Shown here: piece by piece, positions 1 to 8,666 of the stretch
Position numbering within the stretch: the first letter of the stretch is position 1
Layout of the letters: each line of letters starts with the position of its first letter
Assembly: GCA_964412845.1 (NCBI GenBank)
Contig: CAYPQM010000012.1
Span: forward strand, 1-61,497
Length of the DNA: 61,497 nt
Reading direction: 5' to 3'
Source of the DNA: JAWWPY01 sp964412845
GTDB lineage: Bacteria > Actinomycetota > Actinomycetes > Streptosporangiales > Streptosporangiaceae
Program-made: the position numbers and the translations under genes
Notes under the pieces: generated by a model
Seen by the model: only the letters and a program-made list of their open reading frames with translations
Told to the model about the DNA's origin: nothing
Database searches by the model: none

Positions 1-110
1 GGGCCTCACGGCCGGGCGGCCAGGGGCCGGCCGGCGGGCGCGGGCGGCCCGGGCGCAGGTGGCCGGATGCCCCGCAACCTGTTCATCGGCCGCCGGCCCG
101 GTTGACCGCG

Positions 111-755
111 TTACTTCGCGGCCGCCTTGGCCGCCGAAGGATCGGGGGGCAGCGGCGGCATCGCCTGCGTGGCCTTCGAGGCGAGGAGCTTCGTCATATC
201 AAGCTTCGAGCCGCCCATCTGCTTGAGCATGAAGTCGTGGTTGAGGTCGAGGATCGCGCGGGTCTCGGCGGCGATCACGGCGTTCCGGCTGAGGCTGAGC
301 TCGTTGTCCTGCTGCTGTTCGCCGGACAGGGACCAGTTCGTGGAGCCCTTCACCGTGTACACGCCGTCGACGATCACGATTTTCAGGTGCGAGATCGCGT
401 TGTGCACCGAACTGGTGCCGATGGCGATGCTGTTGCCGAAGGCATTGTTGCTCCACGAGGCCAGGATCTGCTTCTCGTGCACCCCGCCGGCCTGGCTGCG
501 GTCCAGGCTCATCTGCACGTAGACCTTGTCATCGGCGAGCTTGCCCTGGATGAGCTTGTTCAGCTCGTCGTCGTCGTAACCGAACATGTTGACCACGATG
601 GAATGCTGCGCAGTCCCCAGCAGCGCGACGAGCATGCCGTGCACGTTGTCCCGCGGAGCGAAGAACGTCCGCTGGTCGTCGGGATACCCGTCCAGGAACC
701 GGCCCTCGGCCTTGTACGCACCAAGCTGATCCCACACGAATGGCGAATCGGCCAC
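111..755 (-). CDS. Phospholipase D-like (single HKD motif) protein
   Basis: Predicted 214-residue protein of the phospholipase D-like superfamily. One HxKxxxxD motif is visible (H123, K125, D130 from the chosen start), followed by the Gly-Ser-x-Asn element usual after it (N140). PLD enzymes normally need two HKD motifs, so a single-motif protein would have to dimerise, as the Nuc-type nucleases do. No signal peptide is evident. The GTG start at 755 is chosen because an AGGGGGG ribosome-binding site lies about 6 nt upstream. The frame stays open to a further start at 803, but that extension looks non-coding. The C-terminus is Ala/Pro-rich. The substrate (phosphodiester in lipid or nucleic acid) cannot be told from sequence. 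Confidence 0.75.
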   Translation of the reverse strand: MADSPFVWDQLGAYKAEGRFLDGYPDDQRTFFAPRDNVHGMLVALLGTAQHSIVVNMFGYDDDELNKLIQGKLADDKVYVQMSLDRSQAGGVHEKQILASWSNNAFGNSIAIGTSSVHNAISHLKIVIVDGVYTVKGSTNWSLSGEQQQDNELSLSRNAVIAAETRAILDLNHDFMLKQMGGSKLDMTKLLASKATQAMPPLPPDPSAAKAAAK

Positions 756-956
756 CGTAACCCCCCTTTGTTTTTTGGTCCCCCTATGGTGGCCAGTCCG
801 CACCCGTTACGTCCACTGGACGCGCGCCGGTTTCCGGCCGCGCCGGCCCGGTCCGGTCCAAGGACCCGCAGGTGACCGGCAGATTGTTCAAAACCCGTGG
901 AACTGGGCAGCGGATAGAGTTGCCCGTACCCCCGACAACGAGGAGTTGCCTGCGCC

Positions 957-2504
957 GTGCAGCAATCAGGCCGGTCCGCTGACCAGACGGGCACCAGCCC
1001 GCCGCAGGCCGGCACCCCCCAGCCTGCGGCCGGTGACTACAAGTTCGTGGTGGCCGCCAGCCGGCTGCCGGTGGACCAGGTCGAGGGCCCCGACGGTGCA
1101 GCGGAGTGGCGGCCCAGCCCGGGCGGGCTGGTGACCGCGCTGGAACCGGTGATGCGTGACGCAGGCGGCGCGTGGATCGGCTGGCCCGGTGTGGCCGGTG
1201 CGCCGCCGGAACCGTTCGACTCGGGCGGCATGCACCTGGTCGGCGTGGGCCTGTCCGCCGACGAGGTCCGCGACTATTACGAAGGCTTCTGCAACGCCAC
1301 GTTGTGGCCGCTGTATCACGACGTCATCGCGCAGCCGGAGTTCCGTCGCCCCTGGTGGGACGCCTACGTGCGGGTCAACCGCCGTTATGCCGAGACCGTG
1401 GCCACCTGCGCGGCCGCCGGCGCGACGGTGTGGGTCCAGGATTACCAGCTCCAACTGGTTCCGGGCATGCTCCGCGAGATGCGCGGCGACGTGCGCATCG
1501 GGCACTTCACCCACACCCCCTTCCCCGGCTACGAGATCTTCGCCCAGCTTCCCTGGCGCCAGCAGATCGTGCAGGGCTTGCTGGGGGCTGATTTGCTGGG
1601 ATTCCAGCGCCGCGGCGACGCCACGAATTTCTTGCGTGCCTGCCGACGTACCGCCGGGCTGGTAACCCATGGGTCACTCGTCCGCGTTCCCGATTCCGCG
1701 CCCGGGGACGGCGGCACCGCCGTCGGTCCCCGCCGCCGGCACCCCTTGGCGGACGACCGGGACCGCGCCGGACGCGACGTCCGGGCCGCGGCCTTCCCCA
1801 TCTCGATCGATTCGGCGGCCCTGGAAGACATAGCGCGGCGCGAAGACGTCCGGGCCCGGGCCGGGGAGATCCGCCGGGCGCTGGGCAATCCGGACGTCGT
1901 CCTGCTCGGCATCGACCGGCTCGACTACACCAAGGGCATCTTGCATCGCCTCAACGCCTACGGCGAACTGCTCAACGAGGGCCGCCTCGGGGCCCCGGAA
2001 GCGGTGCTCGTCCAGGTGGCCAGTCCGAGCCGGGAACGCGTCGAGCAGTACCGCATCCTGCGGGATGAGGTCGAGGTGACGGTGGGCCGGATCAACGGGG
2101 AGCATGGCGAACTGGGCAACCCGCCGGTGCACTACCTGCACCAGTCCTACCCGCGGGAAGAGATGGCGGCGCTGTACCTGGCTGCGGACGTGATGCTGGT
2201 GACCCCGCTGCGGGACGGCATGAATCTCGTGGCCAAGGAATACGTCGCCTGCCGGTACGACGAGAGCGGCGCGCTGGTGCTGAGTGAGTTCACCGGCGCG
2301 GCCGATGAACTCGGCAGCGCGTTCATCATCAACCCGCATGACATCGAGGGGCTGAAAGACGCCATCGTGCGCGCGGCCACCATCTCTCCCCGGGAGGCCA
2401 GGCGCCGGATGCGCTCGATGCGCCGCCGGGTGCGGGACCACGACGTGGCCTACTGGGCGGCGACCTTCCTCGACGCCCTGAAGCAGACACCTGGTCCAGG
2501 CTAG
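957..2504 (+). CDS. otsA: Alpha,alpha-trehalose-phosphate synthase (GT20)
   Basis: 515-residue GT20 glycosyltransferase. It joins glucose from a nucleotide sugar to glucose 6-phosphate, giving trehalose 6-phosphate, a cytosolic osmoprotectant pathway. Visible motifs are QDYQL (161-165; HDYHL in E. coli OtsA), HTPFPG (186-191), RLDYTKG (321-327) and LRDGMNLVAKEY (418-429), covering the sugar- and phosphate-binding sites. Two regions are atypical: a Pro/Gln-rich N-terminal tail of about 25 residues, and a charged insert at about 245-275 rich in Arg, Asp and Gly. The start is GTG, with GAGGAG 12 nt upstream. No otsB phosphatase lies next to it in this window. It is divergent from the PLD-like gene across about 200 bp. 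Confidence 0.93.
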   Translation: MQQSGRSADQTGTSPPQAGTPQPAAGDYKFVVAASRLPVDQVEGPDGAAEWRPSPGGLVTALEPVMRDAGGAWIGWPGVAGAPPEPFDSGGMHLVGVGLSADEVRDYYEGFCNATLWPLYHDVIAQPEFRRPWWDAYVRVNRRYAETVATCAAAGATVWVQDYQLQLVPGMLREMRGDVRIGHFTHTPFPGYEIFAQLPWRQQIVQGLLGADLLGFQRRGDATNFLRACRRTAGLVTHGSLVRVPDSAPGDGGTAVGPRRRHPLADDRDRAGRDVRAAAFPISIDSAALEDIARREDVRARAGEIRRALGNPDVVLLGIDRLDYTKGILHRLNAYGELLNEGRLGAPEAVLVQVASPSRERVEQYRILRDEVEVTVGRINGEHGELGNPPVHYLHQSYPREEMAALYLAADVMLVTPLRDGMNLVAKEYVACRYDESGALVLSEFTGAADELGSAFIINPHDIEGLKDAIVRAATISPREARRRMRSMRRRVRDHDVAYWAATFLDALKQTPGPG

Positions 2505-2534
2505 ACAGCCAGGCCGCGGTTATCCGGCCGGGTT

Positions 2535-3488
2535 ATGCGGCACGATGGCAGGGTGGCCGGTGCTGACCTGCTGACCGAGGCGGTCGAGGAGTTGTACGCG
2601 GCTGACCCGGACGTGTTCACCGAGCGCCGCGGGATGCTCGCGGCCCAGGCCCGCGCGGCCGGGCAGGGCCCGGTGGCGAAAGCGATCGCCGGCCTGCGCA
2701 AGCCGACCCGTTCGGCGTGGGTCATCAACCAACTGGTCCGCGCCGACCCCGGCGTGCCCGTCCGGCTGGCCGCACTGGGTGATGAGCTACGTGCCGCCGA
2801 GGCAGCCCTGGATGGGGCGAAGATCCGGGAGCTGTCCCTGGCCCGGCGCCAGCTGATCGACGCGCTGGTCCGCCGGGCCCTGGACGTGTCCGGGCCGAGT
2901 TCGCCACCGGCCGCGTTGCGGGAAGAAGTGACCGCTACTTTCGGCGCGGCCCTGGCCGATCCCAAGGTCGCTGATCAGCTGGCGGCCGGAACCTTGCTCC
3001 GCGTGGAGCGCCATGCTGGCTTCGATCTGCCGACGCTGTCGGCGCTGACTCTGGTGCCGCCGCTAGCCGGCGAACGCCCGGCCGCGGCCGGAACAGCGGA
3101 CCCGCACGCCGATGCGCAGGCGGAAGCGCCGGCGGAGGCAGCAGCCGATGCGCAGGCGGAAGCGGCTGCTGAGACTGCCGCTGCGGAAGCTGCTGCAGCG
3201 GAAGCGGAAGCGGAGACTGCTGCAGCGAAGGCAGCGGAGGCAGCGAGGTTGAGCGCGGAACGTGCGCACGGCCAGGCCATTGCTGCCGCTGAGCAGGCCG
3301 TGGCCGACACTGTCCGGGCGGCCGACGCGGCGAGCGAGGCCGAACGGGAGCAGGAGGACGCGGTCCGCCGCCTCGAAGAGCAGCTCGCCGCGGCCCGCCA
3401 GCGTCTCGGCGAGGCCAGGCTGCAGGCCCGGCAGGCCAGAAGTGCGCAGCGCACGGCACGCCACAAGCTCGACCGGCGGCACGGATAG
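2535..3488 (+). CDS. Conserved actinobacterial hypothetical, Ala/Glu-rich coiled coil
   Basis: 317-residue protein of unknown function. The first 150 residues are a mixed helical domain with a conserved-looking RKPTRSAWVINQL segment (about 55-67). From about 185 to 310 the chain is almost wholly Ala, Glu, Arg and Gln with alternating charge, as expected of a long coiled coil. This part is built from imperfect AEA repeats, so replication slippage may have changed its length. There is no signal peptide or membrane segment. It starts 30 nt after otsA and could be co-transcribed with it. The function is unassigned; a structural or nucleic-acid-associated role is only a guess. Confidence 0.7.
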   Translation: MRHDGRVAGADLLTEAVEELYAADPDVFTERRGMLAAQARAAGQGPVAKAIAGLRKPTRSAWVINQLVRADPGVPVRLAALGDELRAAEAALDGAKIRELSLARRQLIDALVRRALDVSGPSSPPAALREEVTATFGAALADPKVADQLAAGTLLRVERHAGFDLPTLSALTLVPPLAGERPAAAGTADPHADAQAEAPAEAAADAQAEAAAETAAAEAAAAEAEAETAAAKAAEAARLSAERAHGQAIAAAEQAVADTVRAADAASEAEREQEDAVRRLEEQLAAARQRLGEARLQARQARSAQRTARHKLDRRHG

Positions 3489-3596
3489 CCACTCCCCGTC
3501 GCTGAGCCCGGGGACGCCTGCCGACATGGCAACGTGGGTGCTGAAATCAGCGAGACTGGTCGCGTACGCCCAGCCTGGACCAGAAGGACTGTGCTG

Positions 3597-4097
3597 ATGG
3601 ACGATGAGCTTCGCGCGGAGCTGCTGGAGCGCGCTGACCGTGACCGGGTCGCACGGAAATCCATGCGCCCCGGATACACGCTGCAGGAATGGGAGGAGAC
3701 GGTGCTCCCCATCGACGACGCCAATACGGCGCGGCTGCGGGAGATCATCGCCGAGCACGGCTGGCCGGGCCACCGGCTGGTCGGTGCGGCCGGCGCGAAT
3801 GCGGCCTGGCTGCTCGCCCAGCACGCCCCAGACGAGTTCCAGGAGGAGTGCCTGCCCCTGCTGGAGAATGCGGTCGCCGAGGGCGACGCCAGCCGCCGCG
3901 ATCTGGCCTACCTGATGGACCGGGTGCTGATGCAGCGCGGGGATCCGCAGATCTACGGCACCCAGTACCGGGTCGAGGACGGCGTCCTGAAATTATGGGA
4001 AGTCCAGGACCCGGCGGGCCTTGACCAACGCCGGGCTGAGCTCGGCCTGCCGCCCGAAAACGAACAGCGAGCGAGCATCCTGGCCTCGGGGGTATGA
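3597..4097 (+). CDS. DUF6624-like hypothetical protein
   Basis: 166-residue cytosolic protein. The pattern of an N-terminal charged helix, a DxxNTARLREII segment, a GWPG loop, an AWLLAQHA helix and a YLMDRVLMQ...IYGTQY block matches my recollection of the DUF6624 family; no function is known. The ATG at 3597 is chosen because AGAAGGA precedes it by 9 nt. The open frame upstream to 3534 has no ribosome-binding site. It sits just ahead of the metallo-beta-lactamase-fold gene and may share its transcript. Confidence 0.75.
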   Translation: MDDELRAELLERADRDRVARKSMRPGYTLQEWEETVLPIDDANTARLREIIAEHGWPGHRLVGAAGANAAWLLAQHAPDEFQEECLPLLENAVAEGDASRRDLAYLMDRVLMQRGDPQIYGTQYRVEDGVLKLWEVQDPAGLDQRRAELGLPPENEQRASILASGV

Positions 4098-4176
4098 CCG
4101 GCCCAGGCTCCGACAGCGGATCCTTCAGGACGGCCTGACCGCCACATGGTCACCTTCCCGTCAACGAGGAAATCTG

Positions 4177-5121
4177 ATGAGCAGTCTGCACCACGACATC
4201 ACCGTCCCCGGGCCGCCCGAGGTATCCGAGGTGTCCGCCGGCGTCTACGCCTACATCCAGCCGGACGGCACCTGGTGGATCAACAACACTGGTTTCCTGG
4301 TCGGGCCGCAGGGGATCACCAGCATTGACTCATGCGCCACCCGGCGCCGCACCCAGGCCTATCAGGACGCGATCGCGGCGGTCAGCACCGCGCCGGTGCG
4401 CGCTGTCATCAACACCCACCATCATGGCGATCACACCTTCGGCAACTGCCTGTTCCCCACCGCCGCCATCATCGCCCATGAGCGCGCCCGCGACGAGGCC
4501 ATCGCGTTCGGCCCGGCCCGGGACCTGCCGTTCTGGGACGGCCCGGACTGGGGCGACCTCGCCCTCGACCCGCCGTTCGTCACCTTCACCGACGAGATCA
4601 CGGTGCATGTCGGCGACCTCCGGGCGCAGGTCCGCCACGTGGGCACCGCCGCGCACACCACCAACGACTCGATCATCTGGATCCCCGAGCGCTCCGTGCT
4701 CTTCTGCGGCGACCTGATCTTCAACGGCGGCACGCCGTTCCTGCTCATGGGCTCGGTCAGCGGCTCCATCGAGGTCCTGGAACACGTCGTGCGGCCGCTC
4801 GGCGCGCGGATCATCGTGCCCGGGCACGGCCCGGTGTTCGAGAACACCGGGCCCATCGACGCCACGCTGGACTACCTGAGATTCGTCCTCGACGTCGCCG
4901 TCCGCGGCCGCGACGCGGGACTTACCCCGCTGGACGCCGCCCGGGAAACCGACCTGGGCCGGTTCGCCGCCTGGCCGGACGCCGAGCGCATCGTCGGCAA
5001 CCTGCACCGCGCCTACGCTGAACTCGGCGGTGCCGCCTGCGGCGCCCCGGTTGACATCATCGCCGCGCTCGGCGACATGGTCGCCTACAACGGCGGATCC
5101 CCGCTCAGCTGCCTGGCCTGA
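4177..5121 (+). CDS. Metallo-beta-lactamase-fold hydrolase
   Basis: 314-residue MBL-fold protein. The zinc signature HHHGDH is at 81-86. Further metal ligands are expected at the His of the VRHVGTAAHT region, the Asp of LFCGDLIF and the His of IVPGHGP, all present. The family includes class B beta-lactamases, glyoxalase II and lactonases; the sequence does not say which substrate is used. The ATG at 4177 follows ACGAGGA by 6 nt; the frame is open back to 4021 but that part overlaps the upstream gene. No signal peptide is seen, so a cytosolic enzyme is likely. Confidence 0.88.
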   Translation: MSSLHHDITVPGPPEVSEVSAGVYAYIQPDGTWWINNTGFLVGPQGITSIDSCATRRRTQAYQDAIAAVSTAPVRAVINTHHHGDHTFGNCLFPTAAIIAHERARDEAIAFGPARDLPFWDGPDWGDLALDPPFVTFTDEITVHVGDLRAQVRHVGTAAHTTNDSIIWIPERSVLFCGDLIFNGGTPFLLMGSVSGSIEVLEHVVRPLGARIIVPGHGPVFENTGPIDATLDYLRFVLDVAVRGRDAGLTPLDAARETDLGRFAAWPDAERIVGNLHRAYAELGGAACGAPVDIIAALGDMVAYNGGSPLSCLA

Positions 5122-5135
5122 GCCGGTGGCCAGGG

Positions 5136-6056
5136 TCAGGGCTCCAGGACGATCTTGCCCCGGGTATGTCCCTGCTCAAGTTCCCGGTAGGCGTCCTGAA
5201 CCTCGGACAGCGGGTAGACCCTGGCGATCGGGATATCCAGCCGCCCCTTGTCGATCAGCGCGGCCAGTTCGGCCAGCACCCCGGCGCTCGCCGCGGCCGC
5301 GCTGCCTTCGAGCTTGACGCCGTACTTGGCGGGGGCGGTGAAGTCGGCGATGGTGTCGATGCGGTCCGGCGTGACGCCCAGCTCAATCGCGAGTTCCACG
5401 TAGCCCGTGCCCACGGTGTCGATGAACGCGTCCACACCGCCGGGGGCCGCCGCGCGGATCCGGTCGGCGGCTCCCGCGCCGTAACTGACCGGGGTCACCC
5501 CATGGTCGGCCAGCCACTGGTGATTCGGCTCGCTGGCCAGGCCGATGACCGTGGCACCAGCGTTGACCGCCAGCTGGACGGCGATGGAGCCCACCCCGCC
5601 CGCGGCGCCGGCCACGACGACCGTGTCACCGGGGGCCGCCGCCACCGCCCGTACCGTGGCATAAGCGGTCGTGCCGGCCACGAACAGGGCGCCTGCCGCC
5701 GGCCACGGAACATGTGCCGGGCGGGGGGTCAGATTACCGGCCTCGACGAGGACGAACTCGGCGTGGCTGGCCCGGTTGTCGGTGAACCCGATCACCTCAT
5801 CCCCCACCGCGAAATCGCCTGCGTCCGGACCGACTTCCGCCACCACGCCGGCCAGGTCGCTGCCCTGCCCGGAGGGAAACGTCGAGGGCCACCGCTCGGC
5901 CAGGGCCCCAGCGCGGATCTTCCCCTCGCCCGGGTTGATCCCGGCCGCCTTCACGGTGACCAGAACCTGGCCACGGCCTGGGACAGGCCGGTCAACCTCC
6001 GCAACCCGCAGCACGTCTATCCCGCCGTACTGGTCGAATCGGACCGCCTTCGCCAT
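5136..6056 (-). CDS. NADP-dependent quinone oxidoreductase-like protein (zinc-free MDR)
   Basis: 306-residue medium-chain dehydrogenase/reductase of the quinone oxidoreductase type. It has the N-terminal GroES-like part with AGINPGEGKIR, then a Rossmann fold with AGAAGGVGSIAVQLA for NAD(P)H binding. The catalytic-zinc cysteines of alcohol dehydrogenases are absent. It probably reduces quinones or alpha,beta-unsaturated carbonyls in the cytosol. The ATG at 6056 is preceded by GGAGG with 7 nt spacing; the longer open frame to 6098 lacks support. It converges on the MBL-fold gene with only 14 nt between them. Confidence 0.9.
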   Translation of the reverse strand: MAKAVRFDQYGGIDVLRVAEVDRPVPGRGQVLVTVKAAGINPGEGKIRAGALAERWPSTFPSGQGSDLAGVVAEVGPDAGDFAVGDEVIGFTDNRASHAEFVLVEAGNLTPRPAHVPWPAAGALFVAGTTAYATVRAVAAAPGDTVVVAGAAGGVGSIAVQLAVNAGATVIGLASEPNHQWLADHGVTPVSYGAGAADRIRAAAPGGVDAFIDTVGTGYVELAIELGVTPDRIDTIADFTAPAKYGVKLEGSAAAASAGVLAELAALIDKGRLDIPIARVYPLSEVQDAYRELEQGHTRGKIVLEP

Positions 6057-6211
6057 CTCAGAACCTCCGTCGCAGGTGGTGTGCGACAGGAGAACCACGG
6101 GCCGCGCCGATCTATGCCTGGCCGGCCTGCGTGCGCCTCGCCAGCGCGTCAGTCGTGGCTGGCGGCGGAGGGCAGAGGTTGCGCAAGCCCGGTCCCGACC
6201 GTCAGGCCAAC

Positions 6212-6251
6212 GCGGTGCATTGTGCTCGCATCAGGGGCCACAATGCACCGC
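6212..6251. terminator. 13-bp perfect inverted repeat, likely terminator
   Basis: The arms GCGGTGCATTGTG (6212-6224) and CACAATGCACCGC (6239-6251) are perfect reverse complements around a 14-nt loop. The hairpin lies 21 nt past the stop of the SpoU methyltransferase (minus strand) and well upstream of the oxidoreductase start, so a terminator for the methyltransferase is the simplest reading. No T-run follows, as is common in actinomycetes. Confidence 0.5.
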
Positions 6252-6271
6252 CCTGGCCGGGCCTGCGCTGG

Positions 6272-6796
6272 TCAGATGAACCCGGCCAGCCGGTACAGCA
6301 CGAGAGATCCGGCCACGGCGACGTTCAGGCTCGCGCCGGTGCCGATCATCGGGATCTCCACGGCCACATCCAGCAAATCGACCGCCTCAGGCGGGATGCC
6401 AGTCTGCTCGTGACCGAGCACGGCAATGGTGCGCTGGCGGGCCGCGGGCAGGTCGGCAAGCCTGACTGCCTCGTCGGCAAGTTCTACTCCGATGACGCGT
6501 GAACCTGCTGATCGCTGTTCCTGGAGCCACCGGCAGGCGTCCCGCCCGGTCCAGTGCACGCAGACGGGGCGGCGGAGCGTGTTCCCGCGGGCCAGTGCCT
6601 CGGGGACCCAGGGCAGGCGAGGCACGGCCAGGCAGGCGCCGACCGCGTCGCAGGTGCGCAGGAGGGTGCCAAGGTTGGCCCCGTGCAGCGGCCACAGCGG
6701 CGCCGCGATGATGTGATCCCAGCATCCGTGGCTGCGGAACCTTCGCTGGCGAGCAAGATCCCTGCGGGTCCTGGCCCTTATCTGCGGGCCTGTCAC
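6272..6796 (-). CDS. SpoU/TrmH-family RNA 2'-O-ribose methyltransferase
   Basis: 174-residue SPOUT-class methyltransferase. Motif 1 is HGANLGTLLRTCDAVGA, with the conserved Asn and Arg. Motif 2 is VLGHEQTGIPPE, and motif 3 is IPMIGTGASLNVAVAGSLVLY, which builds the trefoil-knot S-adenosylmethionine site. The family methylates a ribose 2'-OH in tRNA or rRNA, usually as a dimer. The protein is short and lacks the N-terminal RNA-binding extension of rRNA-type members, so a TrmH/TrmL-like tRNA enzyme is possible. The start is uncertain; the first in-frame codon at 6796 gives a sensible length. Confidence 0.88.
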   Translation of the reverse strand: MTGPQIRARTRRDLARQRRFRSHGCWDHIIAAPLWPLHGANLGTLLRTCDAVGACLAVPRLPWVPEALARGNTLRRPVCVHWTGRDACRWLQEQRSAGSRVIGVELADEAVRLADLPAARQRTIAVLGHEQTGIPPEAVDLLDVAVEIPMIGTGASLNVAVAGSLVLYRLAGFI

Positions 6797-6961
6797 CGGC
6801 TAGGCGGATACTCCAGAGCAGGACAGGTACTTCCGGAATGTCGCATTGACGGGTGCTTCGCGGCGCACCTGGGCCCTCGTCGGCAGTGGTAGATCAGCCT
6901 TAGTGTAACGGCTGACTGATCGCGACCCGGGGCGCGGCGGCCAGGGGAAAGGCAGGAGCAC

Positions 6962-7924
6962 GTGGGACCGAGAAGCAGCTATCTGGACTACTCCGGCCGG
7001 GACGACGCGCTGGGCGGGGGCGCCCGGATGATCCCGGTGCGCACACCGCTGGGCAGCTACCGGGTATGGGTGAAGCGGATCGGCAACCACCCCGATCTGC
7101 GGCTGCTGCTGTTGCACGGCGGCCCGGGGGCGACCCACGAGTACCTCGAGGCCTGCGACAGCTACCTGCCCGCGGCGGGGATCGAGTACTACTACTACGA
7201 CCAGCTCGGCTCGGGCTTCAGCGATCAGCCCGACGAGCCGTCATTGTGGGAGCTCGACCGTTTCGTGGATGAGGTGGAGCAGGTCCGCCAGGCGCTCGGC
7301 CTGGATCGGGACAACTTCGTCCTGTACGGCCAGTCGTGGGGCGGGATCCTGGCCATCGAGTACGCCCTGCGCCATCAGCAGCACCTGCGCGGGCTCGTCA
7401 TCTCCAACATGATGGCCAGCGTGCCGGCCTACAACGCGTATGCCGAGCAGGTGCTGATGCCGGAGATGGACCAGGCGGCACTGGCCGAGATCAAGTCCCT
7501 CGAAGCGAAGGGCGAGATCGAGAACCCCCGGTACATGGAGTTGCTGAACGCGCAGCACTACGTCCATCACGTGCTGCGCATGCCGGTCGAAACCTGGCCC
7601 GATCCGGTGCAGCGCGGCTTCGCGCACATCAACCCGGCGATCTACGTGTCCATGCAGGGCCCCAGCGAACTCGGCATCAGCGCCGACGCCAAGCTCGCGC
7701 ACTGGGACCGGACCGGCGAGCTCGCGTCGATCGAGGTACCGACCCTGGTCATTGGCGCTCGCTACGACACGATGGACCCGGCTCACCTGGAGATGATGGC
7801 GGGGCGCCTGCCCGCAGGCCGTTATCTGCATTGCCCGCACGGCAGTCACCTGTCCATGTACGACGACCAGCAGACGTACTTCGCCGGCCTCGTCGACTTC
7901 CTGCACGGCCTCAAAGGCCGGTGA
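6962..7924 (+). CDS. Proline iminopeptidase-family alpha/beta hydrolase
   Basis: 320-residue alpha/beta hydrolase of the S33 peptidase type. HGGPGA (52-57) forms the oxyanion hole and GQSWGG holds the nucleophile S125. The Asp of IGARYDTMDP and the His of CPHGSHLSMYDD complete the triad. Family members release N-terminal proline or act on amides and lactones. The start at 6962 is GTG, preceded by AAAGGCAGGAG; an alternative is the ATG at 7028. It is cytosolic and likely a single-gene unit, divergent from the SpoU gene. Confidence 0.88.
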   Translation: MGPRSSYLDYSGRDDALGGGARMIPVRTPLGSYRVWVKRIGNHPDLRLLLLHGGPGATHEYLEACDSYLPAAGIEYYYYDQLGSGFSDQPDEPSLWELDRFVDEVEQVRQALGLDRDNFVLYGQSWGGILAIEYALRHQQHLRGLVISNMMASVPAYNAYAEQVLMPEMDQAALAEIKSLEAKGEIENPRYMELLNAQHYVHHVLRMPVETWPDPVQRGFAHINPAIYVSMQGPSELGISADAKLAHWDRTGELASIEVPTLVIGARYDTMDPAHLEMMAGRLPAGRYLHCPHGSHLSMYDDQQTYFAGLVDFLHGLKGR

Positions 7925-8084
7925 CAGGCCCGGCTGACCGCAGGCCGGCACCGCCGGACACCCGCAGGGATCTATGGGCCGACCGGTGGGACTCTCGGCC
8001 CTACCGGCCCGGGGCCCGGCACCGTCAGGCTTCAGGTGCGGGCTCCGCCGAGGGGTTCGGTCAACGACGTGAGAGGCGGACTCC

Positions 8085-8558
8085 ATGCAGCAGTACGACG
8101 CCTACCTGCGATGGCTGTACCGGGACGGCCGCCCGAGTCGTTTCGCGCGACTGCAGAACCGCGGTGCGGCCATCGCCTTCGCGGCTGGGATCTTGCCGAA
8201 GCGAGCCGCCGCGCTGGAGATCCCGGGACGGCGCAGTGGCCGGGTCATCTCGTTTCCGGTCGTGATCGCCGACTTCGAAGGGGAGCGCTACCTGGTCTCG
8301 ATGCTGGGAAAGAACACAAACTGGGTGCGCAACCTCAAGGCCACCGGCGGCCGGGCGGTGCTGCGGCATGGCCGCCGCGAGCCCGTCCACCTGGAGGGCG
8401 TCGAGCCGGGCGGCCGCGCGCCGATCCTGCGGCGCTACCTGCAGGTCGCCCCGGGCGCCCGGCCGCATATCCCGGTCGACCGCGCGGCCTCCCTCGCTGA
8501 GTTCGAGCGGATCGCCCCGGACTACCCCGTGTTCCGCGTCCGCGCCGATGTGGCGTGA
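8085..8558 (+). CDS. Nitroreductase/deazaflavin-dependent (DDN-like) oxidoreductase
   Basis: 157-residue split-beta-barrel protein of the DDN-like family, whose members use F420 or a flavin to reduce quinones and nitro compounds in actinobacteria. The segment EIPGRRSGRVISFPV followed by a YLVSMLGKNTNWVRNL block is the usual cofactor- and membrane-facing signature. It has no signal peptide. The ATG follows GAGAGG by 8 nt. Which cofactor is used cannot be read from sequence. Confidence 0.85.
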   Translation: MQQYDAYLRWLYRDGRPSRFARLQNRGAAIAFAAGILPKRAAALEIPGRRSGRVISFPVVIADFEGERYLVSMLGKNTNWVRNLKATGGRAVLRHGRREPVHLEGVEPGGRAPILRRYLQVAPGARPHIPVDRAASLAEFERIAPDYPVFRVRADVA

Positions 8559-8666
8559 TATCCGCGCTCATCCTGCGCGCCCAACGGAGCTGCGGTTGTT
8601 ATGGTCTCGCGGCATCCGCGCCTGGCTCGTTACGATGAGTCAGACCGATAACCGGGGATGTGCTCA

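Noticed and set aside
3063..3824. Minus-strand frames opposite the Ala/Glu-rich gene
   Set aside because: Low-complexity shadows (Ser/Ala or Arg/Cys-rich) of the repetitive coding strand at 2535-3488.
5166..6413. Long plus-strand frame opposite the quinone oxidoreductase
   Set aside because: Shadow of the minus-strand gene; no domain, Arg/Gly/His-rich composition.
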